This document shows positions 1 through 12,007 of a DNA stretch of 64,000 nucleotides, piece after piece (position 1 is the stretch's first letter; each line of letters opens with the position of its first letter). The position numbers were made by a program, and so were the translations under genes. The notes under the pieces are model-generated. The model searched no databases and had not been told where the DNA came from. It saw only the letters and a program-made list of their open reading frames with translations. Source of the stretch: Pyrenochaeta sp. MPI-SDFR-AT-0127 (taxonomy: Eukaryota > Ascomycota > Dothideomycetes > Pleosporales > Cucurbitariaceae); contig JAGTJM010000027.1 in NCBI GenBank assembly GCA_020747015.1, positions 1-64,000 of the forward strand, in the 5' to 3' direction.

Positions 1-1195
1 TTTAGGTTAGTAGCTTCCCTTCCTATAACTCTATTTCTTAAGTTCTAGTTTATACAGTCTATTATTAATCCTTATACTTTCTTTTACTAGGTCGTCTAGT
101 ATATTAATAGTTATGCCTATGCGCATAAGTTCTTCCTAGACCTATAGCTTTAGGCCCTATTAGAATATGCGTTTTAGTGCGTCATTATCCTATCCTATAA
201 TAGTAGTATATTATTAGAATTTATTAGTGTAATTAGCTATAGATATCTTTTATCGTAGTATCTAAATACCTTATTCCGCTATTAGCTTTTCTATTTATAG
301 TCTGAATACTAGACTAATTTATTTTTTAAACTTATCCCAGCTTTCGAATATTATAGCGTTTTCTGCGTTAATAATATTATTATCTATATACTTTATAATA
401 TAAGGGTTAACCTATTTAAGTACTTCTCCTACGAGGTAGGTAGTAATAAGTACTACTTTATTATTATCTACTACGTGTCCGTTAATATAGAAGTAGATAT
501 TATATTAAAGTAACTATAACTTTAATATCTTACGATCGCTATTATAAGTTAGAGGAGCTTTACCTTTTAGTTTTCCTAGGCTAATACTTATAGAGTTGGG
601 GGTTACTGTGTCTATCTTAATATCACTTATTTTAAGGGTGATTAAAATGTTAAAAGGGCTTTAGGTCCTTAGTTAAGTAGCTATAATATAAAGTAGCTAG
701 TATTACTAAAGAGTCCTTTCTTAGTAGCTTCTAGAGTAGAGTAAGTAGAGATAGATAAGTTAGTTAAAGTGGTTCTAAGTATTAAATAGTAGTATTCGAT
801 AATAACTTAAGGTTAATTATAATATGCTATAGGGGTATATTATTCTTATCTATATATTTAGGTAGTCCTATAGTTCCTATAGTATCCTAGGAGATCCTAT
901 GTGGGATCCTATAGTATCCTATAGTACTTTGTTCTCGTGACGTGGGATCTCTAGGACTACGTGACTTCGCGGGGCACACGTCATCATTAGCCTAAGTTTA
1001 GGCCTCGCCTGATGCCCGTGTCCCTTCCACCTCTCTACTTATAAGCGCCCGTGGTCCTCGTTACAGGTTCGTAACAATTATTACTCTTTTTATTCCTATC
1101 TTTCTTAGCTCTATACACCTATACTACCACTACCTATACTATTAAATGCCCCTAGTATATCTGCCTATATAAATAGTAAGGAAATGAAGAAAATA
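1..1195. repeat. AT-rich, RIP-like degenerate repeat DNA
   Basis: This stretch is dominated by TA-containing words (ctata, tagta, tatta), with stop codons in every frame and no sizeable ORF. That is what C-to-T mutation in CpA context (RIP) leaves in old fungal transposons. Near 880-930 a short motif of the form gatcctat recurs in imperfect tandem. From about 950 to 1075 the composition abruptly becomes more balanced (gcggggcacacg, gcccgtggtcc), which could be a less mutated terminal portion of an element. I cannot assign an element family because no protein domain survives. Confidence 0.7.
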
Positions 1196-1199
1196 GTAT

Positions 1200-2237
1200 T
1201 TATATACCCATGAGCAAGGTAGAGCTGGCACGAGGTGGTGAGGCTACAAGCAGGTTTCTATATAAGCCACCAAAATTGCCAGCATCAATCTCTATCAGTG
1301 TGCGCCTATCGCATCGAATAGCCCAAAAGAGGCCAGAACTGCAACAGTACCAACACTCACACAGCCTCTTCCAAGCCCAAGTTACCTCAGAAGTGTCCTC
1401 AGGAGCACCGTTCCCACCACCACGCTCGCGAGCTAGAACCGTCTCCATTGACTCAACGGCCGCCAGGACCGCCTTCGCATTGCCCTCAACAACTTGCACA
1501 GCCTTTCGTACCGCCTCGCCTGCAAGTCTAAGAACTGCATGGAAGTATGCCTCTACTATAGTAGAACCTAGAATAATTGCAATCGTAGTATTGCAAGTAT
1601 ATTCGTTGGCGTCTCTGATCACTGGCTCACGTTGCGTGCCTTGTCAAGAGAAAATGCAATGTATTTCTTCCAAGTACGCTTTTTAACGATCGAGAGAAGT
1701 GGTCCAGCTGCCAAAGACATCGTCAGTCAGATTGAATCATTTCTTCAAGCCTCGAGAGCCCCTTTAGTAGTCCCCTTGCAGTGTCCAGTTACGTTCTCGT
1801 CAACAGAAGCTTGCTCATGCTAGTACTGAAGCTCGGTGCTGAGGGCGTGTGACCAAGTCAATGCAGCTGGCGGAGATTAGTGTACAGATTGTCAACCATA
1901 GCGCTCGTCTCTCGGAACTCCTTCACGTTGCGTGTCAGGTGGTGAAAATGTAGGAAGATGGTATAGCCCTTGAGGCAAGCAGTAACTATAGCGTATGAAG
2001 ACGTGACATTGTGAGGCAGGTCGGCAGAATTGAAGGCTGTATGCTGGCGGAAGAACGAACCGGCATCATCGTTTCCGGTGTAGCCATTGGGATGTTACAT
2101 GTTGATATGTCAGCGAAGACTTCGATAGCGAGACCGAGCCGGCGAGCGATGTTATGCTGAGGAGGACTGTAGCGATCGATGCCTTGCAAGGAAGGAGAAA
2201 AACCAAGATAGTTGACGACACAGCCAATGAGAATCAT
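1200..2237 (-). pseudogene. possible decayed protein-coding relic
   Basis: The minus strand has a 140-codon open stretch (1200-1622) with an alanine/valine-rich amphipathic-helix look (LAGEAVRKAVQVVEG, AVLAAVESMETVLARE). An 83-codon stretch (1986-2237) lies upstream. Between them, fragments such as LDTARGLLKGLSRLEEM continue only if the frame is changed and stops are skipped. The helical character recalls the N-terminal regions of fungal NACHT/ankyrin-type proteins, but I cannot confirm that. It lies against RIP-like DNA, which fits a broken accessory gene. A plus-strand 158-codon ORF overlaps 1210-1686 and is equally unsupported. Confidence 0.25.
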
Positions 2238-4874
2238 GCATATGAGGATGATACGGATACGGCAAACTTGTTTCCTTCAGGCGACTAACGATGCACGGCT
2301 CGCTCGGAGAGCTTTTGTTGGTCCATGTTGCTGAAGCAAGAAATACGAATCGAGGACACGAAAATATGCGCTATGATGCGATCTGTGAATGTACAAGACA
2401 ATCTAATTTCGCGCTTGATATATGTACCTCTACTTTTTAAGAATAAATCTCTTCGACTCGCTTGCGTTGAGCTGTCTTGAGCTTTGAGTCGGCGCAGACT
2501 CCAGTCCTGCGCCTGGAAGAGACAGAAATCTATCGCAACGTTCCAAAACACGTGTGAAGTCAAAGCTTAGGCCCCGTACCCATAAAAATAGTAGCAATGG
2601 TGATTGACCGGGCAGCGTCACGGCGGTGTGGGGTGGAAAGAATTCGTCGGCTCAAGGACGCATGTGTGTTCGTCCGCTCAATAGTTATTGTTGGGACAAC
2701 AGTGAGCACTGCCGCGATACTGCGCAAAGACACGGCGGTCTTCTAGCTTGGTTATCATTACATGCACGTTTCTCACGGTCGCGGTTGCTTTATGCACAAG
2801 CACAAGCCATATCAATGCCCTTTGGAGAGAGCGTGGTCTGATTTTCGTACACTTTGGAGGGTAAGTCGTATTTCAACGTACCGCCACCTGGGGTTCCTTG
2901 TGCTCTGGCTGAGAAGGCCATGAGTGATTTCCCAATCTTGGAATTGCACGTCAAATCACATATGCGGCGCTCTGTCTCGCCAAAGCGCGGAGACTCAGCC
3001 ATGAGGCCGTGTATGCTTGCTTTTGATTCTCCACCAACTCTTCCTCACATCGGCGTTTTCATTGCATGTCTCAGATGGAAAATCGACCAACCTTGTGCAG
3101 GTCTTCTGCTCTGAAACAAGGGACTAACGGTGTGCATGTGTCCTGGTACCTATGGCAATATTGCGGCACGTGTCCACGATATTTTCCACAAGCCGCGACC
3201 AGTGGTGACACAGATCTAAGACGGCGCACCCGTAGGGAAGGCGTCCAGCGAAGGACTATTGCTGGTCGACGAAAAGTTGCTCCTGGAGGATTCCCATGCA
3301 GCAAGCGGATATAATTATCACCCTGAAGCACGGCTGCTATGGCCAGACTGCGCAACCGGATGTTCCCTACACGCTGTCGTTCGTGAGCTGTCATCTTCTC
3401 AGATACGAGAGTAATCGTCCATGTTGGAACTTTAGGCGTCGGTGAAGACATTTGTTGCATGCATATTTACATTTAAAAAGTTAGGAAGTTCTCTTCCAAT
3501 TGCCTGCAGCACAGTGCGATCGTGGAGGCGTTGCCGTGGAGTTGTTACAGAGGTCGCGTCCACTGGTGGTACTTACCATAGGTAGGCTGTGATGTGCGTG
3601 CGAGGTGAGCTACAGTCGAGTCCAAAGAAGGCGACTTGTGACACTGATTGGCTGCACTGCTAAACCACCGTCAATGTGTGATTTGGATGAGGATGAAGAT
3701 GGCAATAAGAACCATCCTTGAGACCTTGGAAGTGTTTGCCTACCCCGCAAGTTCGCACTCTGCAACAAGGCATGAGCTAGGTGAATAGGTATATTAATCT
3801 AGGTCTTGTAGCTTTGAGCAAGGACAGGACTGCCGGGTGCCTTGTTTCATTCAGCCTGGCGAAAGATGCGCTGCCTGTCAACACCCACGGCCTCACACAA
3901 TCACCAGCAGTCCACTCTTCTCCTCGTCACCAAGACTCATACAATCGTCTATAACTCTTGCTAGTGTACGACCTCGCCGCTGCACAGGGCGTCCACACAT
4001 CCTGAGGACCTCAGTCGAAGAGATGCCATTTGTTGAACCTGGTGGCTCAGAATAACGTGCAAGAGTGCCGGTAAATGCTATTGAGACTATGAATCTAGCT
4101 AGTAAGAACCCAAACAGCGATGGTTCCTTTGTTACTGCTACCACCATTATCTGCGGAGAAGTCTTAGACACCTGACTATAACCACCAGGCAGATCTGGAG
4201 AGTGAGCTATCAGTCGGCATTAGCCTGAGCTTTAGTTCTGTAAACAGGCGATTTGGTTTGAATAAGACATGCAGTCTGCTGATGGTACAAACTTTGCAGT
4301 CACAACCTCCCCAAATTCGTACTTGATACATCCTGCTAGTGCATACCGAGGTCTATTATGATTTTAGCATCATTACATCCGGTGCCAATGATTGCACACA
4401 TAGACAAGTCCGAACGGAAAGCAGCACACAAGACAAGACATGTTGTAGTAGGCTTCATCAAGAAGTCCTCCTACCATGGATCAAATTCAATAGCACAACG
4501 CGAACCCGCCTCTTCAATCTGTTGCATCCCCCACCACAATAACCTCTCGTTCTTCGCGGCGAGCGGATGCCAGCGACCGTCTCATCAGACATTTCTCTGG
4601 GGCACCTCCCGCACTCCTGCTCGCTGAATCGTGTGCATCAGCGCTCTTTGTTGTACGCGTGGGAACTCCAGTGCACTCTCTCTGAACAGTTTGACGTATA
4701 TTCATCAGATGTCTTGCAGTCATCCTCTAGCACTCTTATTCAAGACCCGATGAACACTCACAGAACTAGTTATAAGGGGAGGTTTAAGATCATTATCTGT
4801 GGGAAGGCACGCTTTATAATATGCTAAAACTATGAAACAATACTAATTCCCACCACCTTATACAAGCCTCCAGG
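2238..4874. other. gene-poor stretch, no supported gene
   Basis: Composition is ordinary, but only short overlapping ORFs (under 130 codons) occur on both strands. I see no recognisable domain, no convincing exon chain and no RNA gene. It may hold decayed sequence of the accessory compartment. Confidence 0.5.
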
Positions 4875-5162
4875 CGTTACATAAGAATAGGGGCAGGGTT
4901 CGCGCTCCAGCACAGGATAAGGGCTACTAAGAGAGTGTTAGACCTACCTCTAATACTACCCTAAATAGGCCTGTTACTCCTATCCTCTATATATATAAAG
5001 GAGTTCTTAGTAGTATATAGTAAGATAAGTTCTTCTTATCCTTTTATACTAGACCTATAGTAATAGAGGATCTTCTTAGGTATTTAATATAGTACGCACT
5101 CCTATATACCTTTAAGTTGTATTAGATCCCTTTTAGAACCCTCTATCCCCTGTGTCGTTACA
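4875..5162. mobile_element. small MITE-like or solo-terminal element with 7-bp target duplication
   Basis: The heptamer CGTTACA occurs at 4875-4881 and again at 5156-5162 in direct orientation, as a target-site duplication would. The enclosed 274 bp begins near 4889 with aggggcagggttc and ends near 5150 with gaaccctctatcccct. The reverse complement of that end (aggggatagagggttc) matches the start imperfectly, so the ends are imperfect inverted repeats. The interior is TA-rich with many stops, as after RIP. No ORF is present. A solo LTR remnant is an alternative; chance is possible because the heptamer is short. Confidence 0.45.
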
Positions 5163-5580
5163 CAAAGAACATGAAAGCACTTTGTGGGTGTGGGTGATAA
5201 ACTGACAGCAGGGGCCTGCTGACAGTCAGCACCTTTCTGGGAACGGGATTAATTAGCCGAGCTACTAACGCTGACGAAAATGTTGCTCTTACTGCTGATG
5301 TCGAAGGTTAGCACTGTCTTGTCGATAAGCTTCGCGCTGTTCCTGGCTTTGACGCTAACCATTACCAACTACAGTGCTGACATGCCAACAGTGGCAAGGC
5401 TCTCTATTATTTTCCAGAGAACCTCGGCAGAAAGTCCGCGACATAGCCCGATGCCCGACCCTCGGCTCCTAAATCTGTTTTCGGACTGCACCTCGCATTT
5501 CCCCACATTCTACCCCAGAACGTACAGCAACAACCAATGCGTTTCAATCAAGTGGACTTACTCTTCAATGCTTCTTATAT
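5163..5580. promoter_or_regulatory. upstream region of the Zn2Cys6 regulator
   Basis: An open frame at 5280-5621 starts with a leucine-rich stretch and runs across the start of the downstream regulator in another frame. It has no recognisable product and would be an upstream, overlapping ORF if it lies in the mRNA. It could dampen translation of the regulator; this is inference only. Confidence 0.3.
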
Positions 5581-8093
5581 ATGTTCAATTCCATGGATTA
5601 CCTCGATCACGTCGAATATGATGGTTCTGATTTGGGTGAAGATGAAGGCGAGAGCCTGCGCGAGAGTGCCAAAGCCTCCAAGTCTGGTGGCCAAGATGAA
5701 GGTCCTGGGTCAGGCCCAGCTTGCCAGACCTGTCGCAAGAAGAAAGCAAAATGCTCAAGACAACAGCCGTGTTCGCATTGCGTGAAGAACGATCTACCTT
5801 GCACTTACGACGAGAAGAAAGGGAAGCCCGGGATGAGAACTGGTGCAATAGATAGACTCAATCGCCGTGTGGACTCGCTTGAAAATATGTTTCTCGGCCA
5901 AGGTATGCTTTGGCAGCAGGTCTGGCGCTGCTTGGACGCGGTGAACGGGCAAGATTCAAGATCATCACCATCCTCGGGCACCTTGTCGGAGTGTACACAG
6001 CAACTTAAAAAAACGCTCGGTGCCCTCAATCGCAAAAGGGTGGGCGACACTCACTCTGAGGTATTCCAATCAGAAGTACCAAAACGTCGGAAAGTTAATA
6101 CTCAGCCGTCCCATAGTGAACAAGCTACCAACTCACAAGCACCTTTTATCGATGGCACTTTGCCCGGTGATTTGATCGATTCACTTGTCGACATATACTT
6201 CTTTCACATCCATCCCTGGATTCCAATCCTTCATGTTCTCCAATTCCGACAACAATTGGCCAATCCACGTGGAAGACCAAAACTCGCTACAATCCTTCGA
6301 GCAATAACGTCAGTATGTATTCGCTTTTGCGACGATATGAGACTAGGTGACCCACAAACTAGGGCACAGATGGTGAAGGTCAATCGTCAGCATGTTATTG
6401 TGCAGAGCATGGAGAATTTCTCAGTTGAAAATTTACAAGCAATGATCATATGCGCCTTTGATACCATAGGAAGCGGTCGAGGTCCATCTGCTTGGTCCAT
6501 CGTTGGAAGCATGGCGAGAACTGTTGAACAACTGCAGCTCAGCGTAGAAAGCGAGGAACAACCAGGATTACACAGAGATACCCAGGTGCTCGTGAAGCGA
6601 ATGGCGTTCTTGCGACCATGCAAAAGCTGGATCGAGATAGAAGAACGTCGACGGGTTTTCTGGAAGTAAGTACATATTTATGTTAAGGCGTATGAGCATG
6701 TGTATACAAGAGCGGCTGCTGACACGTTGTTACAGCATCTTTCTTATGGATCGATTTTGTAGCATTGCGACCGGCTGGAACGTGTGCCTCACTAGCGCAG
6801 ATGTGAAACGGCGTCTACCATGTGAGGGAGCCCTATGGGAAGAAGGCAAGCCCCTACATACGCCAACACCATACTTTGGAGTATCAGACCCACCTGGGAA
6901 CGTAGGTAGCGCACTCCCAACTGCTCGACCAGAGTCAGCTGATCAGGACTCAATTGGAGGTTTCGCATATTGCATTGAAGCTACTGAAACCTTGAGTTTG
7001 GTCACCTCATTCTTCCTGCAGCAAGCGGTGGATGTAGCAAAACATCATGATGTGCAACTTTGGCTGGTTAGATTCAAACAACTAGACCTTCGCCTGGTTC
7101 AGTGAGTTGGCAAAATGCGCGTCCTTTTAAGTGTCCTAATACTTACTCTACAACAGATGGAAATTGTATTTGCCTGAACGATGGCGAGAAGCCTGTGCAC
7201 TCAATGCGGACGGAAACATGGATCCTAATCTCACACTTGCGCACATCACCCATAACACGGCTGTTGTACTCCTGCACCAGGGCATTGCATACCCATCACC
7301 AGAATGGCAACTCGTTCCAATCAAGTTGCCGTCCAGTTCGAGTGTCGAAACCTGCATGGCTGCTGCTACTGAGGTCTCTATCATCGCTGCTGAGTTTCTT
7401 CGCAGTATGCAGTCCCTGACAAACCCTCAGTTTGCATTTTGTCTGTTCATTTGCGGTCGAATGCTCATAGCTCATTCCTCTCATTACAATGTCGCACTTC
7501 CAGAAGAATTCGACAGTCTGGTAAATAGCCTTTGGGAGATGTCCAAGCGATGGAATGGGCCGTATTCTATGGGAGGAGGCAATCTTGCTTCGAAATTTGC
7601 CTTACGCTTGCAAGGCGCTCGACAATCGGGGCTGCATACTTTGGACTTACGACAGGCAGCATATTCAGAGGATCAAACTCTATTAGCCGCGGGAATTTCC
7701 AAGAGTCCGTTGGGTGAAATCGTGCATGATACCACTGGAATCAACTCATCAAGATACCCACTGGACACATTTGGAGAAGGACTCCCAGTCGCAGCAGATC
7801 AAGGTGCAACTCCAGATAGCATAACGCTCGCATTCCCGCCTTTGCCTCTTGCGTTCCAAGCCCGTCCAGGGACCAGGGATCAAACAGCCATGCTATCACC
7901 CAGCCTCAATCATATTGATCAAACCTCCGTAGAATATCCCGTGCATGACAATAGCCAGCTCAACGAAGCCATATGCATGCCAAGCAAATCATCCCTAGAT
8001 GGTAGTATTGCGTTGGAAGACTTGACTTCATTTCTCGATTACTCGTTCCTTCCAAATCAACGAGTCAGCGCATTCTCGCATTCGGCCAGCTGA
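5581..8093 (+). CDS. Zn2Cys6 binuclear-cluster transcription factor
   Basis: This is a nuclear pathway-type regulator of about 795 aa. Exons are 5581-6665, 6736-7101 and 7157-8093; both introns have GT-AG ends and restore the frame (RRRVFW/NIFLMDRF, LRLVQ/WKLYLPERW). The DNA-binding domain is complete: Cys48-x2-Cys51-x6-Cys58-x5-Cys64-x2-Cys67-x6-Cys74, followed by a basic linker and a short coiled-coil segment (IDRLNRRVDSLENM). The middle holds the fungal-specific TF domain, recognisable from DLIDSLVDIYFFHIHPWIPILH and from the FW-x5-MDRF-x-S-x-ATG block. Met5 at 5593 is an alternative start. The gene is convergent with the GH88 gene, only 88 bp apart at their 3' ends. Its place beside carbohydrate-catabolic genes suggests it is the local activator; its target is not proven by sequence. 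Confidence 0.9.
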
Positions 8094-8181
8094 AGCTACA
8101 CGAATATATGCCAATATTGTTAGAAGGGAAAGGCTATATTTTCACTCAACCTATGCATTGTTGATACTATGTCCATTTGAG

Positions 8182-9882
8182 TCAGTTACCGTTCAAAGCT
8201 AACTGACCGATACCCATCTCCATCAACAAATTTCCTGTTAGTAAGAAGAAGTAATCAGCGTATACCAATCCATGGTTAGCCCATCTTCGCGGTGCGAACT
8301 CATAATTATTGATGGTCGCTCCATTCAGGATCGTTTCGCCTGCTTCCAAATCTACCTGCAATGCGAGCTCCTCCATCGTACCGTGTTCGACCGTGTCTAC
8401 GACTTGCCTGCTCGTAACAAACTTGGTCGGTGAATTCATTTGATTTGTGCAGACCACCTCGATAATTTTCAAGGCCTCTGCAAGGTAGCTCGAGCTTTGG
8501 CCCAAGCTTTTCGAAGCCCGGTGAATTAGTAGCATGCCATACGCAGCAATCAAAGCGGCGCTTGAATCTGGTGGCTGTGTTGGGCCTTCAGCCTCCAAAG
8601 CATCAAAATCCCAGGGAACAATACCGGACTTTGGCATACGAGCCAAAAAGTAATCTGCGCAACGGCGCGCAGTATCCAAGAAGTCTTTATCGTGTGTCCA
8701 AGAGTATGTTTCCGCGAACCCAGCTATGGCCCAGGACTGGCCACGAGCCCAGCATGATGTGTGCGCATAGCCCTGGTTGGTGATGCGATGTTTGATACCG
8801 CCAGTCTGGGTGTCAAATACAACAACATGTATTGTGGACCCATCAGCACGGATGTGTGTGCGCGCCGTGGTCTGGGCATGCTGAACTGCGGCAGAAAACA
8901 TGTCGCGATTGCTTGTTTTTGATGCAGCGTAAAAAAGGAGATTCAGGTTCATCATGTTGTCCTATCATAATGTCAATATTCTATGCAGAGGACATTTCAT
9001 TTAATAGCCTGTAATTACTTACAATAATCACCATGAAATCTTTATTCATATCGTCGAAATGGTAGTTCTTCGTTTTGCACGTATCCCAGCTTCGCATACA
9101 GCCCATCTTCTTACTAAACCGTCCAAACAGTGTGTTCGCGGCACTTTTGATCGTCTCCAAGGCCCGCAGATCGTGATTCAGTTCCACAGCAAGCTTCGCC
9201 CATGGCATTATCATGAAGCCTAGATCATGCGTGGTGTGAAGTCTCGCATTTTTGTGCAAATTTTCGGTCCAGTATTTACATGCGTACCTGACCAACCATT
9301 TAGCGCCTCAGTCATCTACATGCTTGGGGGTGGTAGGTACTCTAATTGTAGCTCATGCACGTAGTCCAAAGACTCACTTGTAGACCCGATGATGTGCGAG
9401 TACTTTCGCCTTCGTTCAAGGAGAAGGTATAGGCTGCCCGGAAAGAAACCAGATGTCCAAAAGTCCAGTTCACGATAAACATAACTGGCACCATCGGGTT
9501 TGGTGTACTCGGGGTAGAATTTTGGTGGCACTGTCTACGTTCTTTGTTAGTAAAAGCAGAATCGAGTCGTAATATCGAGAGTACCATGTATAATCCTTTG
9601 GCTGCAACACCCCAGATCTTGGCTTCAACAGATCGTGTATAAAGTTGAGAAAGAGCTTTTTTATGTTCTTGCAGATAGCTAGGCGCGTCATTAGCGCTAC
9701 TAACACTCTCATATCCCTGGGAATCATTAGCAATGTGTCTCTGAATTGAAAGTTTTACCACTCACTACCTTCGAATCAACATCCTCATCAGATAGATTGG
9801 GTAAAGATTCCTTCACAAATTTTCTATCTTCAACATGTTCACTCCTTAGTCGCTTCCTTGATGGGCTTTCAACTGCGGCCAT
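8182..9882 (-). CDS. GH88 unsaturated glucuronyl hydrolase
   Basis: Predicted d-4,5-unsaturated beta-glucuronyl hydrolase of about 495 aa. It removes the non-reducing unsaturated uronic acid left by polysaccharide lyases. Exons in transcript order are 9882-9766, 9716-9585, 9534-9341, 9287-9023 and 8961-8182; all introns are 49-61 bp and keep the frame. The (alpha/alpha)6 fold signatures are clear: YVYRELDFWTSGFFPGSLY, ARLHTTHDLGFM, DNMMNLNLLFYA, HTSCWARGQSWAIAGFAETY. Asp169 (in HDLGF) and Asp237 (in DNMMN) match the two catalytic aspartates of the Bacillus family member. The N-terminus is hydrophilic and charged with no signal peptide, so the enzyme should be cytosolic and act on imported fragments. 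The exact first-intron donor (after 9766 or 9769) is uncertain. Confidence 0.9.
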
Positions 9883-10384
9883 TTCAGCACGTGGTAGATT
9901 TTGAGTTCCTATCGTAGTGACAATAAATTATGTTGCGAATGTGGGCAGGATTGACCACATATCATGTTCTGGTTCATCCAAAAGTTTGGTCTGAAAACAA
10001 AACTTTTCACAATTACTCTGATTGATGGCCTAAGTCGCAAGCCGATGGCACGCCAGAGGACCGGGCGACGGAGTAAATCACGGGCCGCCTACCGCTGATA
10101 GAGAGGATCGACGGTGCCGGATCAGATCACACCAAATCTATCCGGAGAGATGAAATCAAGTTATCGGTGTGCCAGAGCACGATGTAATTTATTCCAAGTG
10201 TTAGTGCAGCCGACAGCCTTTCGCGCAATAGCCTCTTTTTGCGACATTTCGAGACGTGAACATGAAGCTATTGTTGCAGGCGCGAGGTTCATTCAATGTC
10301 TTTGCCAGAACCAAGGGGTATTTGAGAATTTGATGGTGTGGTGTTCAGATCTGTGGTTTCTTCATAATATGACTACTTTGGGAT
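9883..10384. promoter_or_regulatory. GH88 upstream region with CGG inverted triplets
   Basis: This is the intergenic region between the GH88 start and the end of the aldo-keto reductase gene. It contains CGGTGCCG at 10112-10119, an inverted CGG pair of the type bound by Zn2Cys6 dimers, within a GC-rich patch (10020-10125). No gene is visible. Confidence 0.35.
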
Positions 10385-11456
10385 CTAATATGTAACAGCT
10401 TTTGGTTCATAGGGTTCCTCGAGATATCCTAGCTCCTCATCTGTCAATCTAAATTGAATCCCTCCTACTGCCTGGTCGATTCTATCTTTTGTGTTCAACC
10501 CTGTAATTGGGTAAACCTGCTTGTGCAAACACCATGCCAGCCCCACGACCGCCATTGCTACCCCCCTCTTTGCTGCAACTTCCGCTACCCTGTCCACCAA
10601 AACTTGATCCACAGCAGCCTCTTTACCACCACCTCTAATCATATTCTTCAACAGCTTGTCTGTTTGCTCTCTCTTACTGCTCCGGTCATCCCACGGATGA
10701 GCGAGCACGCCTCTTGCCAATGGACTCCACGGTACGATACCTACGCCTAAATCACGACATAGTGGGATCATCTCGCGCTCTTCCTCGCGGTGGAGAAGGT
10801 TGTAATAATTCTGCATACTAATGAATTTGTGCCAGCCATGGCGGTCAGCAATGTACTGCAGCTTCTGGAACTCCCAAGCCGCCATTGAACTTGCACCGAG
10901 GTATCGCACGTGTCCAGCCTCTACAACGTCGTTAAGTGCTCGCATAATCTCGACAGGATCGCAGGCCCTATCCAAACGGTGGATTTGTAGCACATCTATA
11001 TACGTCCCGAGGCGTGCGACGCTTTCTGCAACAGCTGCGAGGATATGTTTGCGCGAGAGGCCAACACGATTTACAAGCCTAGGGTCATCTTTTTGCATAT
11101 TCGCTGAGATGGGGCTCTGATGAATGGGATCCAACGCGTAGAAAATTTTCGTCATTAGAACAAGCTGCTCGCGAGGGATGGCGTATTTTTTGATAGCAGC
11201 ACCGACAATGCGCTCAGATTCCCCGTTAGAGTAGGCGTCTGCTGTGTCCCAGGTATTGATCCCCATTTTGAAGGCGTGCTCAAGGATCGGGAGAGCAGCT
11301 TCTTTTTCAGCGATCCATTCTTGCCATCGTGAGGAGCCGAAGCTAGCGCAGCCTAAGATGATCTTTGAGACGTAGAGGCCTGACGTTCCCAGTCTTTTGG
11401 TCTGTTAGCGATCCATACGAATGATGTGGAAAGACTTTCTACCTTGCATACTCCAT
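10385..11456 (-). CDS. NAD(P)H-dependent aldo-keto reductase
   Basis: Cytosolic aldo-keto reductase of 340 aa, reducing an aldehyde or ketone with NAD(P)H. The first coding exon is 14 nt (11456-11443) and the second is 11393-10385; joining them gives the canonical N-terminus MEYARLGTSGLYVSKIILG. The catalytic tetrad is visible: Asp54 and Tyr59 (in NTWDTADAYS), Lys87 (LVLMTKIF) and His143 (IDVLQIHRLD). The cofactor-side motifs SMQNYYNLLHREEEREM and GIVPWSPLARGVL are those of the AKR subgroup often annotated as versiconal-acetate-reductase-like. It is divergent from the MFS permease, sharing a 551-bp promoter. In this cluster a plausible substrate is the keto-deoxyuronate released by GH88, which is inference; the family is broad. 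Confidence 0.9.
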
Positions 11457-12007
11457 TAAGAGCTAATAGAACCAATTTTATCACATATAAGTTGAGGAAG
11501 AATGGAAAATTACAATAGACACTCAAACTGCCTTTGAGTTTTCTGTGGCCGGAGTCCTCTTGCAACACACAAGATGGGGTCTGCACAAAGTCCTTTCGTC
11601 CTCCACGGCGTTCGGGACAAGTGACCCCACCTTGACCGCGTCTCTCGGTTGACGGCCAAATGCCACATCTAGAGCATCCATGTATGGCTGTTGTGACTTA
11701 CAAACAGATCTGGTGGTTACCGAAGCTGCTATGCCAAAAGGATCTTAGCAGTGCCAGGAGTGATGAGGCGATGCGCCCCTCTGGCTTTCGGGGCAAGTCA
11801 CGGACCGGCGCCCGAGGCCTGGAAGAAGGTTGCGGAGAGCCAATTCACTAGCTGACTTTCTCCACAGAACGCCGCGGCACTTGGTGGGGAAGTTGTTACA
11901 TTATGCCAGGGGACTATTGTAGATTTAAAGGGATGAAAGGAAGGAAACGACAATCTGTCAAACCACTCAAGCAGGAGCACTGCTTGTCAAATCCAGACAA
12001 CGCAACC
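11457..12007. promoter_or_regulatory. shared divergent promoter of the AKR and MFS genes
   Basis: These 551 bp separate the two start codons. CGGACCG at 11801-11807 is an inverted CGG pair with a 1-bp spacer, a candidate site for the neighbouring Zn2Cys6 regulator. Co-expression of the two genes is the likely consequence. Confidence 0.4.

Noticed and set aside
4875..5162. Full-length LTR retrotransposon
   Set aside because: Only 274 bp between the duplications and no coding remnants; called a small element instead.
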